From NCBI GenBank assembly GCA_039922955.1, contig JBDTDR010000183.1, forward strand, positions 1 to 11,845: a DNA stretch of 11,845 nucleotides, in the 5' to 3' direction. The notes beneath the pieces were generated by a model. That model was not told where the DNA came from, made no database searches, and was given only the letters and a program-made list of their open reading frames with translations. Below are positions 1-6,905 of the stretch, one piece after another; the stretch's first letter is position 1; every line of letters begins with the position of its first letter. The position numbers were made by a program, and so were the translations under genes. Source of the DNA: Tumulicola sp039922955. Lineage in GTDB: Bacteria; Vulcanimicrobiota; Vulcanimicrobiia; Vulcanimicrobiales; Vulcanimicrobiaceae.

Positions 1-52
1 CAACGACGTCGTCCTCGCGCAACGGCGCCGGCGCGGTTTCCTGCGGCTTCAC
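1..52 (-). CDS. Start of an unidentified gene downstream of rpe (partial, cut by window edge)
   Basis: A GTG codon at 52..50 overlaps the TGA stop of rpe as GTGA, and the frame stays open to the left edge. It would encode a peptide beginning MKPQETAPAPLREDDVV. The same 4-base overlap style joins several other genes on this strand, which is the main reason to believe it. There is no clear Shine-Dalgarno sequence, so translation would depend on coupling to rpe. Seventeen residues are too few to identify a family. In several bacterial groups a riboflavin gene (ribD) follows rpe, and an acidic stretch before the first helix would be compatible with that, but this is only a guess from context. Confidence 0.4.
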   Translation of the reverse strand, partial: MKPQETAPAPLREDDVV

Positions 53-708
53 GGAAGGAGCGAACGAATGCGGCGCAGTTCCGCGCCGGGGTCCGCGGCG
101 CCGAAGATGGTCGAGCCCATCACGAGCGTGTCGGCGCCCGACTCGACGACTTCGCGCGCGTTGCCTTCGCCGATGCCGCCGTCGACTTCGATCGAGCACC
201 CGGAGTCGCGCCGGCCGATCAGCGCGCGCGCTTCGCGCAGTTTTTCAAACGTGCGCGGGATGAATTTTTGGCCTGAGAAGCCGGGATTGACGCTCATGAT
301 CAGCACCGTGTCGCAATCCTCGATAATATCTTCCAGCATCGCCACTGGCGTTTGCGGGCAGATCGCGATGCCGGCTTTCGCACCGAGCGCGCGAATGTGG
401 GCGAGCAGACGCGGCGCGTGACACGTCGCTTCAAGATGAAAGGTGATGCGATCGCAGCCGGCTTCGCGGAAATCGTCAACGTACCGTTCCGGTTCGAGGA
501 TCATGAGATGCGCGTCGAAAACCAGCGGCGAGAGCTTGCGAAGGTCGCCGATGATCTTCGGCCCCCAGGTAATGTTCGGGACGAACCGGCCGTCCATCAC
601 GTCGAGGTGGAGATAGTCGGCTCCGGCCGCCTGTACTTCGGCGATTTGTTCGGCGATGCGCGCGAAATCGGCCGAGAGCAGCGACGGGGCGATTTTGACC
701 GGACTCAT
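49..708 (-). CDS. rpe: Ribulose-phosphate 3-epimerase
   Basis: This 219-residue cytoplasmic enzyme interconverts D-ribulose 5-phosphate and D-xylulose 5-phosphate in the pentose phosphate pathway (and Calvin cycle where present). It is a single TIM barrel of normal family length. The expected signatures are all visible: IAPSLLSADF at residues 6-15, HLDVMDGRFVPN at 34-45 (metal ligands H34 and D36), DAHLM at 65-69 (H67), SVNPGFSGQ at 139-147 and EVDGGI at 174-179 with catalytic/metal D176. The ATG start overlaps the stop of the upstream PASTA gene as ATGA, and a GGAG lies 6 nt before it. It is the only gene in the window with a clear ATG start. It reads as the eighth gene of the leftward operon. 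Confidence 0.98.
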   Translation of the reverse strand: MSPVKIAPSLLSADFARIAEQIAEVQAAGADYLHLDVMDGRFVPNITWGPKIIGDLRKLSPLVFDAHLMILEPERYVDDFREAGCDRITFHLEATCHAPRLLAHIRALGAKAGIAICPQTPVAMLEDIIEDCDTVLIMSVNPGFSGQKFIPRTFEKLREARALIGRRDSGCSIEVDGGIGEGNAREVVESGADTLVMGSTIFGAADPGAELRRIRSLLP

Positions 709-1763
709 GGCGAACTCCGGGGCGCCGGACTCGCCGGTTTCTTGCCGTAGGTGACCGGCGGTTCGGTGCCCAACCGCGTCTCACCGACGAGCGCGTCGTT
801 CACGTACATGTCAACGAGCGACGTGCCGATAGCGGTCACCGTGAAGTCGAGCTTTTGTCCGGGTTCCGAAAAGGCGTGATAGAGGTCGTATTTCCCGGTA
901 GCGTCCGAGACCGTCAACTTCACGTCGAGTTGCCGGCCGCTTTGGGTTTCGTCGGGGACCGGAACCGAAACGAGCAAACGCACCTGGCGAATGATGTAGC
1001 CCGACTCGAACGGCCCGGCACTCACCTGCAATGCGACCGGGTCGAACGACGCGATCTTGCCGCTGGGCGACGGCACTTGCCGCACGACCGCGCCGTGCGG
1101 CGGCCCTTTCGGGCCGAGGGGCGTCCAGACGATTTGCCCGAGTTTGACGCCGGTCTTTTCAGCCAGCGCCCGCGCGTCGTCGATCGGCATCCCCGTGAAG
1201 TTCGGCACCGCCAGGACCGCGAGACCTCCCTTGCTGACGACCAGCGTCACCACGTCGCCTTGGGCGACGCTGGAAAGGGGCGCCGGATCTTGCGAAACCA
1301 CGTGTCCCTCCGGAATGATGTCGCTCTTGACGTACGCGATCTTACCAAGCTTCATCCGAACGCGGGAAAGGTCGAGGTCCACTTCCCGCAGCGACTGGTA
1401 GCGCAAGTCGGGCATCAAGCGCGCCAGGATGCCGTCGCTAATCACGAACGAGATCTGACGCCCCTCGCGCGCCTGCTCGCCCGCGTCGGGGCGCTGCATG
1501 ATCACGACGTTCTTGGGGTAGCGGTCGCTGGTCGTGTGGTCGACGACCGCGGAGGAAAGCTTCAAGCGCCGGATCTCAGCGTTGGCATCGGTCAGCGTTT
1601 GACCCACGAACGACGGCACCGTCGCGGTATTCGTGGGCGGCAGCAGAAAATCGTGAATCTGGCGGCCGAACCAGACGACCACCGCGACGAAAATCGCGAG
1701 CACGATCGGGAACACCCAATCGCGCGGCAGATAGTCGTGGACGGCGCGGCGTGTTTCTCTCAG
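705..1763 (-). CDS. Membrane-anchored three-PASTA-domain protein without a kinase domain
   Basis: The protein has a short basic N-terminus, one membrane helix (about residues 17-33, from VFPIVLAIF), three PASTA repeats (about 47-111, 114-179 and 185-250; each with a V/MP or VPNF-type start and a Q/R-x-P turn), a further beta-rich domain (about 255-334) and a Pro/Ser-rich tail. PASTA domains bind muropeptides or lipid II in penicillin-binding proteins and PrkC/PknB kinases, so an outward-facing, wall-sensing or scaffolding role is likely. The arrangement of three PASTA units plus a terminal beta domain matches the outside half of Firmicute PrkC, but no Ser/Thr kinase domain is encoded here. 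The start is taken as CTG at 1763: it overlaps the yebC stop as CTGA, has GGAGG 7 nt upstream, and adds 16 residues (LRETRRAVHDYLPRDW) that form a plausible cytoplasmic tail. The first canonical start is GTG at 1715, which has no visible ribosome binding site and begins inside the membrane helix. Confidence 0.92.
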   Translation of the reverse strand: MRETRRAVHDYLPRDWVFPIVLAIFVAVVVWFGRQIHDFLLPPTNTATVPSFVGQTLTDANAEIRRLKLSSAVVDHTTSDRYPKNVVIMQRPDAGEQAREGRQISFVISDGILARLMPDLRYQSLREVDLDLSRVRMKLGKIAYVKSDIIPEGHVVSQDPAPLSSVAQGDVVTLVVSKGGLAVLAVPNFTGMPIDDARALAEKTGVKLGQIVWTPLGPKGPPHGAVVRQVPSPSGKIASFDPVALQVSAGPFESGYIIRQVRLLVSVPVPDETQSGRQLDVKLTVSDATGKYDLYHAFSEPGQKLDFTVTAIGTSLVDMYVNDALVGETRLGTEPPVTYGKKPASPAPRSSP

Positions 1764-2509
1764 GCGAGGGCCTCCAGCGACGCGTCGCTGACGTCGAGGT
1801 TGCTGAAGACGCGCTGTACGTCTTCGTGCTCGTCGAGGGCTTCGAGAAATGCGAGCGCGGCCGCCAGCTCGCCGCCGCGCAGCTCGACCTTCGTCTTGGC
1901 GCGCATGCCGAGATAGACGTCGGATATTTTGACGCCGCGGCTTCGCAACGCATCGCGCGCGCTCGCGAGCATCCCGGGACCCGTATAGATCGACGCGAGT
2001 TCGGGATCGTACTCGAGATCCTCGACGCCGTCGACTAAAGCTTCCTCGGTAAATCGGTCTTCGGATTTCTCGGGGCCGGGATCCGCTTCCACGACCCCGA
2101 CGGCGTCGAACATCCAGCCGACGCTGCCGGTCTCCCCGAGCGTTCCGCCGTGCTTGGTGAACAGAAAACGCAGTTCGCCGGCAGTGCGGTTGCGATTGTC
2201 CGTCGCGGCGTCGATGACGACGGCAAGCCCGTGCGGGCCGTGCCCTTCGTAGCGAATCTCTTCGATCTCGCGCTCGCCCGTCGCGCCGGTGCCCCGCGCG
2301 ATCGCGCGTTTGATATTATCCTGCGGCACGTTGAACTCGCGCGCCTTTTCGACCGCCATCTTCAGCCGGTAGTTCGCCTCTGGGTCGGGCGAGCCGCCCT
2401 TGGCAGCCAAGATAATTTCTTTGCTGAGCTTGGTAAAGAGCGCGCCCCGCTGGGCGTCCACTTTCCCCTTCTTCAGCTTAATGTTATGCCACTTCGAGTG
2501 TCCGGACAC
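1760..2509 (-). CDS. yebC: YebC/PmpR (TACO1) family protein
   Basis: This 249-residue cytoplasmic protein has the family's normal length and its hallmark N-terminus MSGHSKWHNIK, followed by KGKVDAQRGALFTKLSKEI and the GG-x-PDPEAN-x-RL region. The later FTKHGGTLGETGSVGWMF segment (about residues 115-132) is also typical. The family was long annotated as a transcriptional regulator (PmpR in Pseudomonas). More recent work on bacterial YebC and mitochondrial TACO1 ties it to translation, notably through proline-rich stretches. The GTG start at 2509 is fixed by the conserved N-terminus; a weak GAGG lies about 10 nt upstream. The gene is 28 bp downstream of the large glycosyltransferase gene. In many bacteria yebC neighbours ruvC, but no ruvABC gene is present in this window. 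Confidence 0.97.
   Translation of the reverse strand: MSGHSKWHNIKLKKGKVDAQRGALFTKLSKEIILAAKGGSPDPEANYRLKMAVEKAREFNVPQDNIKRAIARGTGATGEREIEEIRYEGHGPHGLAVVIDAATDNRNRTAGELRFLFTKHGGTLGETGSVGWMFDAVGVVEADPGPEKSEDRFTEEALVDGVEDLEYDPELASIYTGPGMLASARDALRSRGVKISDVYLGMRAKTKVELRGGELAAALAFLEALDEHEDVQRVFSNLDVSDASLEALA
1771..1775 (-). promoter_or_regulatory. Shine-Dalgarno site for the PASTA gene, pointing to a CTG start
   Basis: GGAGG (minus strand) lies inside the last codons of yebC, 7 nt before CTG at 1763..1761. No comparable site precedes the GTG at 1715. The spacing is ideal, and the CTG overlaps the yebC stop codon in the same 4-base manner as the neighbouring gene junctions. Confidence 0.6.
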
Positions 2510-2510
2510 T
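2497..2510. repeat. 14-bp perfect palindrome across the yebC start codon
   Basis: AGTGTCCGGACACT reads identically on both strands and spans the GTG start and codons 2-4 of yebC (Ser-Gly-His). The His and Gly codons are constrained by the conserved protein N-terminus, so the symmetry may be partly chance. It could form a small mRNA hairpin over the start codon or act as a binding site for a dimeric regulator; nothing else supports either role. Confidence 0.3.
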
Positions 2511-2537
2511 GTCGATAAACCTCGCCCGCAGCCTTCG

Positions 2538-5500
2538 CTATCCCGGCCCGATTACCCAGTAATGGATCCACATCCGCTGGTTCCAGTCGTTCCACGAAAT
2601 CGGGTGTGCGGCCAGAATCGGATAGAAGTACGCAAAGGCGCCCAGCGCGACGGCCACGTAGGCGCCCACCGCGACGCCGCCGACCCACCTGCCGTATGGC
2701 TCTTCCCGGCGCCTTCCCCATTCCCAAATCCGCTGCAGCACGATCGCGTTGCACAGGCAGATCAATGGAATGTCGACGTAAAAGTGGTACGCAAAGATCA
2801 GCCGGGGAGATTTCGCCCACGGCAGCCACTGCAAAAGATACGTGAGCACGATCAGCGCGTAGCCTTTGTTTCGCTCGCGCCAGGCCAGCATCCCGACCCA
2901 AGGCACGCAGATCAACCCGAACCATAAGATCATCGGATTGGGCATCGAGGTGATCTCGTAAATGCAGCAGCCGTTCGAATCGCTCGGATTCGTCCGATGG
3001 TCCTGATAGAAGTAGGCTACGGGCACCAAGTCCAGCGGCCACTCCCACCACTGCGACGAATACGGATGGGTCGCTCGCAGATTTTCGTGGTATTCGTACA
3101 TCGAGTGCTGACGGTCGACCACGTCGTTGACGCTGTGGATTTCATTCGGGTCGGCCGAGTGCCGGACCAGGTCCGGCACCCACGCGAGCCCGTACACGGT
3201 GAGGCTCACGAAAACGATCGTGACGAGCGCGCCGTCGATTCGAAACCCCCGCGGGTTGCCCCACAGCGTCGGACGCAGCTTTACGACATACCGCTGTAAG
3301 AAAATCGCGATCAGCAGCGCGAAGCTTACCCCGAAGCCCATCACGCCATACCATTTACTGCTGACCAGGCACCCGAGGGCGACGGTGAAGAGCACCAACC
3401 AAAGTTTCGAGGACTTTCCTTTCTCCACGCCGCTTCCAGGGGCCCGGACCTCGTCGTCGGCGTAGGTCGCGTCGCCCAGCGGCGTCGCGTACGTGACGCT
3501 CGCGTCGCGGCCGTACGCAATCGTCAGCGGATCGTCGGCGTACACCAGCACGCCGCCCTTGTTTTGCGAGCGCTCTCCGCGCGCGACCTTTCCGCGCGAG
3601 TCGATGGTGCCGCCGTCGGCAGCGTAAACGGCCGCGCCTTCGGCGCCGCGCAGCGCCACCGAGCCTTCGCCGAACGTCAGTTCGCGGCGGCCGTCGCCGA
3701 AGAACCGCGGAAACCCGACGTAACGGATCAGCAGATAAAAGCCGCAGGCGCAATAAAACGTGACGATGAGGATCGAGTAGATATCGAACTGCCAGAGCGC
3801 GTGTCCGATCGCGGCGACGATCGCGCCGCCGGCGAGCGACGCGCCGATCCCGGCGACGAACGCCCATTCCGGAACGTCGACGTGCGGACGATCTCCGACT
3901 TGCGAGCCGATCCAAAAACGATAGAACGCATACGTCGCCAGGGTCGCAAAAAAGATGACGAAGCCCTCGGGCGTGGCGATGCGCGACTGGACGAAATGCA
4001 TGCCGTCGGCCGTCAAAAGCAGCGCGGCGACGCTCGCGAAGAAGGTCGAACCGGTGATCCGCTTGGCGAAGGCGTAGAGCAGCATGACCACCAGGGCGCC
4101 GAAGACGACGTCGAGGAAGCGCCACCCGTACGAGTTGTCGCCGCTGCTCATGTGCCCGATGAAGGCGTTGAGCCCGGTCCATCCGCCCAACCCGTGGCCG
4201 TGCGGCATGCCGCCGAAGAGCATCATCGAAATCGTGACCAGCAGTTTGGTCAGCGGCGGATGCGTATTTTCGTAAATGCGCAGATTCGCGAGATACTCTT
4301 CGCCGGCGCGCGCGAAATAGATCTCGTCAAACACCTTGTCCGGCGGCCACCAGTACCCGATGAACGACAAGACGAAGTTGCCGACGCCCAACGCCGCCAT
4401 GATGACGTAGTCGAGCGGCGCGCGCATGGCCGCGAGCCCTTCGCGCGGGTCGAACCAGTGGCGCGCGCCGGGCGCGACGGCAGCCGGCGAACGCCTGTCG
4501 CCGTCTCGACCGGCGTGCGCGGACTCCAGTTCGGCGGCGGTGTCGCCGCCGAGAAACTGATACCCCAGCGCGAAGAACGTACCGACCGCCAGCAGTGCAA
4601 GCACCGTGGTTCCGGCGCCCCACAGATTCTGCGAATTAGCGCCAGCCACGTGGTTGTCCATGACGTAGAGATACTGCAGCGAATATTGCAGGTTGGCAAA
4701 AAGAACGACCGTCAGCGCGACCGCGCCCCACAGATACCGGCGGGCGAACGGCAGGCACACGATGGTGAACAGCAAGCCGTTAAAAAGGTAGCGCTCGTGC
4801 ATGCGCGTCGCCAAGACGAAGAACGCGATCGTCACGATCGCGCAGCCTTCCAAGAAGGCGCGCGGCGTGCGTTCCTGTACGTAGCGCCACAGGACCAGCG
4901 CAACCGCGGCCAGCACCAGCACGATGCCCCAGACGTACTGCGGCCCGAGCGAAAGCGAGCCGAAGACGTTGATCGGACCGGTGTCGGGCTGCCAGAACGT
5001 TCCGCGAATCGCCCACAGGTTGAACGCGTTGACGGTGTTGAATGCGTAGACGCTCGAGCCATAGGCGTACCGTTCGAAGAGCCAGGCGAACGCCGCGACC
5101 GGATTGCTGGGGTGGAACGGCTCGACGATCGCGAGCGCAAAAAGCCCGGCCGCGACGATGCCGATGGCGCTGCTCGCGAGACGCACTCGGCGACGGGCGG
5201 GATCGACGAAAACGAACGCAATCATGAGCGGCAGCAGCACCGCCGCCTGCGGTTTGACGAGCAGCGAGTAGGCGATCAGCAGCCAGCCCGCAACGATCCA
5301 CCAGCTCATCCGCTCGTGCGCGTCGGTCTCGGAACGCAGAAAACAGTAGATCGCAAACAGCGCGAGGCCGGCTGCGATGGAGTCCACCTGTCCCCACGCC
5401 GCCGAATTGTAGATAACCGCGGGATTGAACAGATACAGCGCGGCCGCGCCGAGCGCGATGCCGGCGCTTGCAAAGCGGCGTACGATGGCATACGCGAGGA

Positions 5501-5849
5501 TGCCCACGCCGAGATCGGCCAGGATCGCCGGCAGCTTGACCAGCGCTTTGATCATGAAGCCGCCGGCGTCTCGGTCTTTGAACAGCGTCTCCCAAACGTG
5601 CCCGACCGCGGCCAGAACGTAGAAATATCCGGGCGGATAGTCCGCGAAACGCGTCGATCCGTAGAAGTTGGCGAAGCCGTGCTCGGCCAGCGCTATCGCC
5701 CAAGCCTCAAACGTTTGAACGTCGGTCTTGAACCCTTCGTTCGAAATGAAGAGCAAGCGCACGACTAGGCCGGCAAAGACCAGGACGGGCAGCACCCACG
5801 CGAGCGAGTTCCCCCGCAACGGCGTGCGGGCGGACGCGTTGACATTCAC
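2538..5849 (-). CDS. Fused double GT-C glycosyltransferase: Gpi18-like module plus PMT (GT39) O-mannosyltransferase-like module
   Basis: This 1103-residue, many-helix membrane protein looks like two glycosyltransferases joined end to end. Residues 1-435 resemble polyprenyl-phosphate-sugar-dependent mannosyltransferases of the Gpi18/PIG-V kind: TDVQTFEAW with acidic D43, ADYPPGY at 69-75, AAWGQVDS at 150-157, LVKPQA at 197-202 and ATRMHERYLF at 347-356. A charged linker (about 436-475) follows. Residues 476-1103 carry protein O-mannosyltransferase (GT39) marks: FDEIYFARAGEEYL at 507-520 with the D508-E509 catalytic-type pair, ENTHPPLTKLL at 527-537, TADGMHF then SR at 613-623, SSKWYG at 830-835, HPYSSQWWEWPL at 928-939 and SPRLIFAYHFY at 1014-1024. 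An extra segment of about 165 residues (two helices, then a soluble stretch at about 712-813) sits inside this half. The likely role is transfer of mannose or another hexose from a lipid-phosphate donor to an exported protein or glycolipid at the outer face of the membrane; the sugar and acceptor cannot be told. The start is taken as GTG at 5849. A strong GGAGGG lies 13 nt upstream, longer than usual; an in-frame ATC at 5855 would be spaced at 7 nt. Confidence 0.9.
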   Translation of the reverse strand: MNVNASARTPLRGNSLAWVLPVLVFAGLVVRLLFISNEGFKTDVQTFEAWAIALAEHGFANFYGSTRFADYPPGYFYVLAAVGHVWETLFKDRDAGGFMIKALVKLPAILADLGVGILAYAIVRRFASAGIALGAAALYLFNPAVIYNSAAWGQVDSIAAGLALFAIYCFLRSETDAHERMSWWIVAGWLLIAYSLLVKPQAAVLLPLMIAFVFVDPARRRVRLASSAIGIVAAGLFALAIVEPFHPSNPVAAFAWLFERYAYGSSVYAFNTVNAFNLWAIRGTFWQPDTGPINVFGSLSLGPQYVWGIVLVLAAVALVLWRYVQERTPRAFLEGCAIVTIAFFVLATRMHERYLFNGLLFTIVCLPFARRYLWGAVALTVVLFANLQYSLQYLYVMDNHVAGANSQNLWGAGTTVLALLAVGTFFALGYQFLGGDTAAELESAHAGRDGDRRSPAAVAPGARHWFDPREGLAAMRAPLDYVIMAALGVGNFVLSFIGYWWPPDKVFDEIYFARAGEEYLANLRIYENTHPPLTKLLVTISMMLFGGMPHGHGLGGWTGLNAFIGHMSSGDNSYGWRFLDVVFGALVVMLLYAFAKRITGSTFFASVAALLLTADGMHFVQSRIATPEGFVIFFATLATYAFYRFWIGSQVGDRPHVDVPEWAFVAGIGASLAGGAIVAAIGHALWQFDIYSILIVTFYCACGFYLLIRYVGFPRFFGDGRRELTFGEGSVALRGAEGAAVYAADGGTIDSRGKVARGERSQNKGGVLVYADDPLTIAYGRDASVTYATPLGDATYADDEVRAPGSGVEKGKSSKLWLVLFTVALGCLVSSKWYGVMGFGVSFALLIAIFLQRYVVKLRPTLWGNPRGFRIDGALVTIVFVSLTVYGLAWVPDLVRHSADPNEIHSVNDVVDRQHSMYEYHENLRATHPYSSQWWEWPLDLVPVAYFYQDHRTNPSDSNGCCIYEITSMPNPMILWFGLICVPWVGMLAWRERNKGYALIVLTYLLQWLPWAKSPRLIFAYHFYVDIPLICLCNAIVLQRIWEWGRRREEPYGRWVGGVAVGAYVAVALGAFAYFYPILAAHPISWNDWNQRMWIHYWVIGPG

Positions 5850-5862
5850 GCGGATCGTGCGG

Positions 5863-5870
5863 CCCTCCTA
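5863..5870 (-). promoter_or_regulatory. Shine-Dalgarno site for the GT-C fusion gene, overlapping the upstream stop codon
   Basis: TAGGAGGG on the minus strand combines the TAG stop of the prenyl synthase with a strong GGAGGG. The distance from GGAGGG to the GTG at 5849 is 13 nt, while an in-frame ATC two codons earlier is 7 nt away. The site ties translation of the glycosyltransferase to termination of the upstream gene. Confidence 0.55.
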
Positions 5871-6905
5871 ACGAGCGGTAGCGAGATCGAGGGTGCGCAA
5901 CAGAAACTCGCGGAGTTCGCCGTTGCGGTGGCGTTCGATAACCGCGACATGTTCTGCGGCGGCGGCCCGGGCGGCCTGTCTCGCGCGCAGCTCGTCGAGC
6001 GCCGCGATCACGCGTTCGACCTCCGGTGCCGCCAACGGGCGCGCCAGGGCGTAGGCGTCGGCGACCGCGTCGCGGGCGAGCGAACGCGGCTGGGCGATCG
6101 CCCAGACGACCGGGAAGGTCCACTTGCGGCGGGCCACGTCGCTCCCGGTGATCTTCCCGGTTTCGTCCACCGACGACCAGATGCCCGAGACGTCGTCGCG
6201 AATCTGGAACGCCATGCCGTAGGCGCGTCCGACGTCGCCGTAGGACGCGATCGTTTCGTCGTCGCAGCCGGCCGCGTGGGCGCCGAGCCGGCAGGAGGCG
6301 TCGAACAACTGCGCCGTCTTGCACTCGATCATGCGGTGGTAGCCGTCCAGGTCAACCCGAGTCTCGGTCTCGAAGCGGAGATCGAGCGACTGGCCCTCAC
6401 ACATCACGGCGTGCGCCTCGTGCAGGAGCGCGATCATGTGCAGCACGCGCCGCGCTTCCACGAAGCCGGCGGCACGTTCGAGGCTCAAGAAGCTCAGCGC
6501 GCACATCGCGTCGCCGGCATTGATCGCCTGCGCGACGCCGTACGCGCTCCAGAGCGTGCGCCGTCCGTGCCGGAGTTCGTCGCGGTCCTCGATGTCGTCG
6601 TGGACCAGCGAGTAGTTATGAAAGATTTCGACCGCGACCGCGGCGTCGAGTGCATTGTCTACATCGGCGCGCTCGCTGGTCGCGACCCGCATGACCATCT
6701 GCGGACGCAGACGTTTGCCGCGCCGGGCCGGTCCGTACCGGCCGTAGCCGAAGTGGCACAAAAGCATATCGGAGATCTCCCTCGATCCCCGATAGCTGGT
6801 AATCCGTTCTTCAAGGGCGCTTTCAAAGCGCTCAAGCAGGTTGACGACTGAGCTCCTCCATCCGCGCTTCCACCTCGTCGACCAGCCACCCCGGCGTGGA
6901 TGCAC
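5868..6905 (-). CDS. Polyprenyl diphosphate synthase, probably short chain (GGPP or FPP type)
   Basis: This trans-isoprenyl diphosphate synthase condenses IPP with allylic diphosphates. Visible motifs, numbered from GTG 6905, are GKRLRP at 63-68, the first Asp-rich motif DDIED at 103-107, GQSLD at 171-175, the K196-T197 pair and the second Asp-rich motif QIRDDVSG at 234-241. There is no two-residue insertion in the first Asp-rich motif and a Tyr lies five residues before it (NYSLVHDD). By the usual chain-length rules this resembles archaeal-type GGPP synthases and predicts a C15-C20 product. The start is uncertain. GTG 6905 is the only canonical codon that keeps the whole N-terminal helix, but it overlaps ispH by 74 nt, has no ribosome binding site, and its first 19 residues are Arg-rich and unlike the family. 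The protein probably begins near the NLLERFESAL stretch (around 6837-6848), just after a GGAGGAG, at a non-standard codon. ATG 6767 is the next canonical choice but would remove the first helix. The gene lies between ispH, which makes its substrate, and the lipid-donor glycosyltransferase. Confidence 0.93.
   Translation of the reverse strand: MHPRRGGWSTRWKRGWRSSVVNLLERFESALEERITSYRGSREISDMLLCHFGYGRYGPARRGKRLRPQMVMRVATSERADVDNALDAAVAVEIFHNYSLVHDDIEDRDELRHGRRTLWSAYGVAQAINAGDAMCALSFLSLERAAGFVEARRVLHMIALLHEAHAVMCEGQSLDLRFETETRVDLDGYHRMIECKTAQLFDASCRLGAHAAGCDDETIASYGDVGRAYGMAFQIRDDVSGIWSSVDETGKITGSDVARRKWTFPVVWAIAQPRSLARDAVADAYALARPLAAPEVERVIAALDELRARQAARAAAAEHVAVIERHRNGELREFLLRTLDLATAR

Noticed and set aside
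855..1916. A 353-codon plus-strand frame opposite the PASTA gene and the end of yebC
   Set aside because: It is His/Arg/Asp-rich without family features, while the minus strand encodes PASTA repeats and YebC.
3564..5768. A 734-codon open frame on the plus strand opposite the GT-C gene
   Set aside because: Its product is extremely rich in Arg, Asp, Glu and Gln with no fold or motif, as expected for the antisense of a GC-rich membrane protein gene. The opposite strand has clear conserved motifs across the same region.
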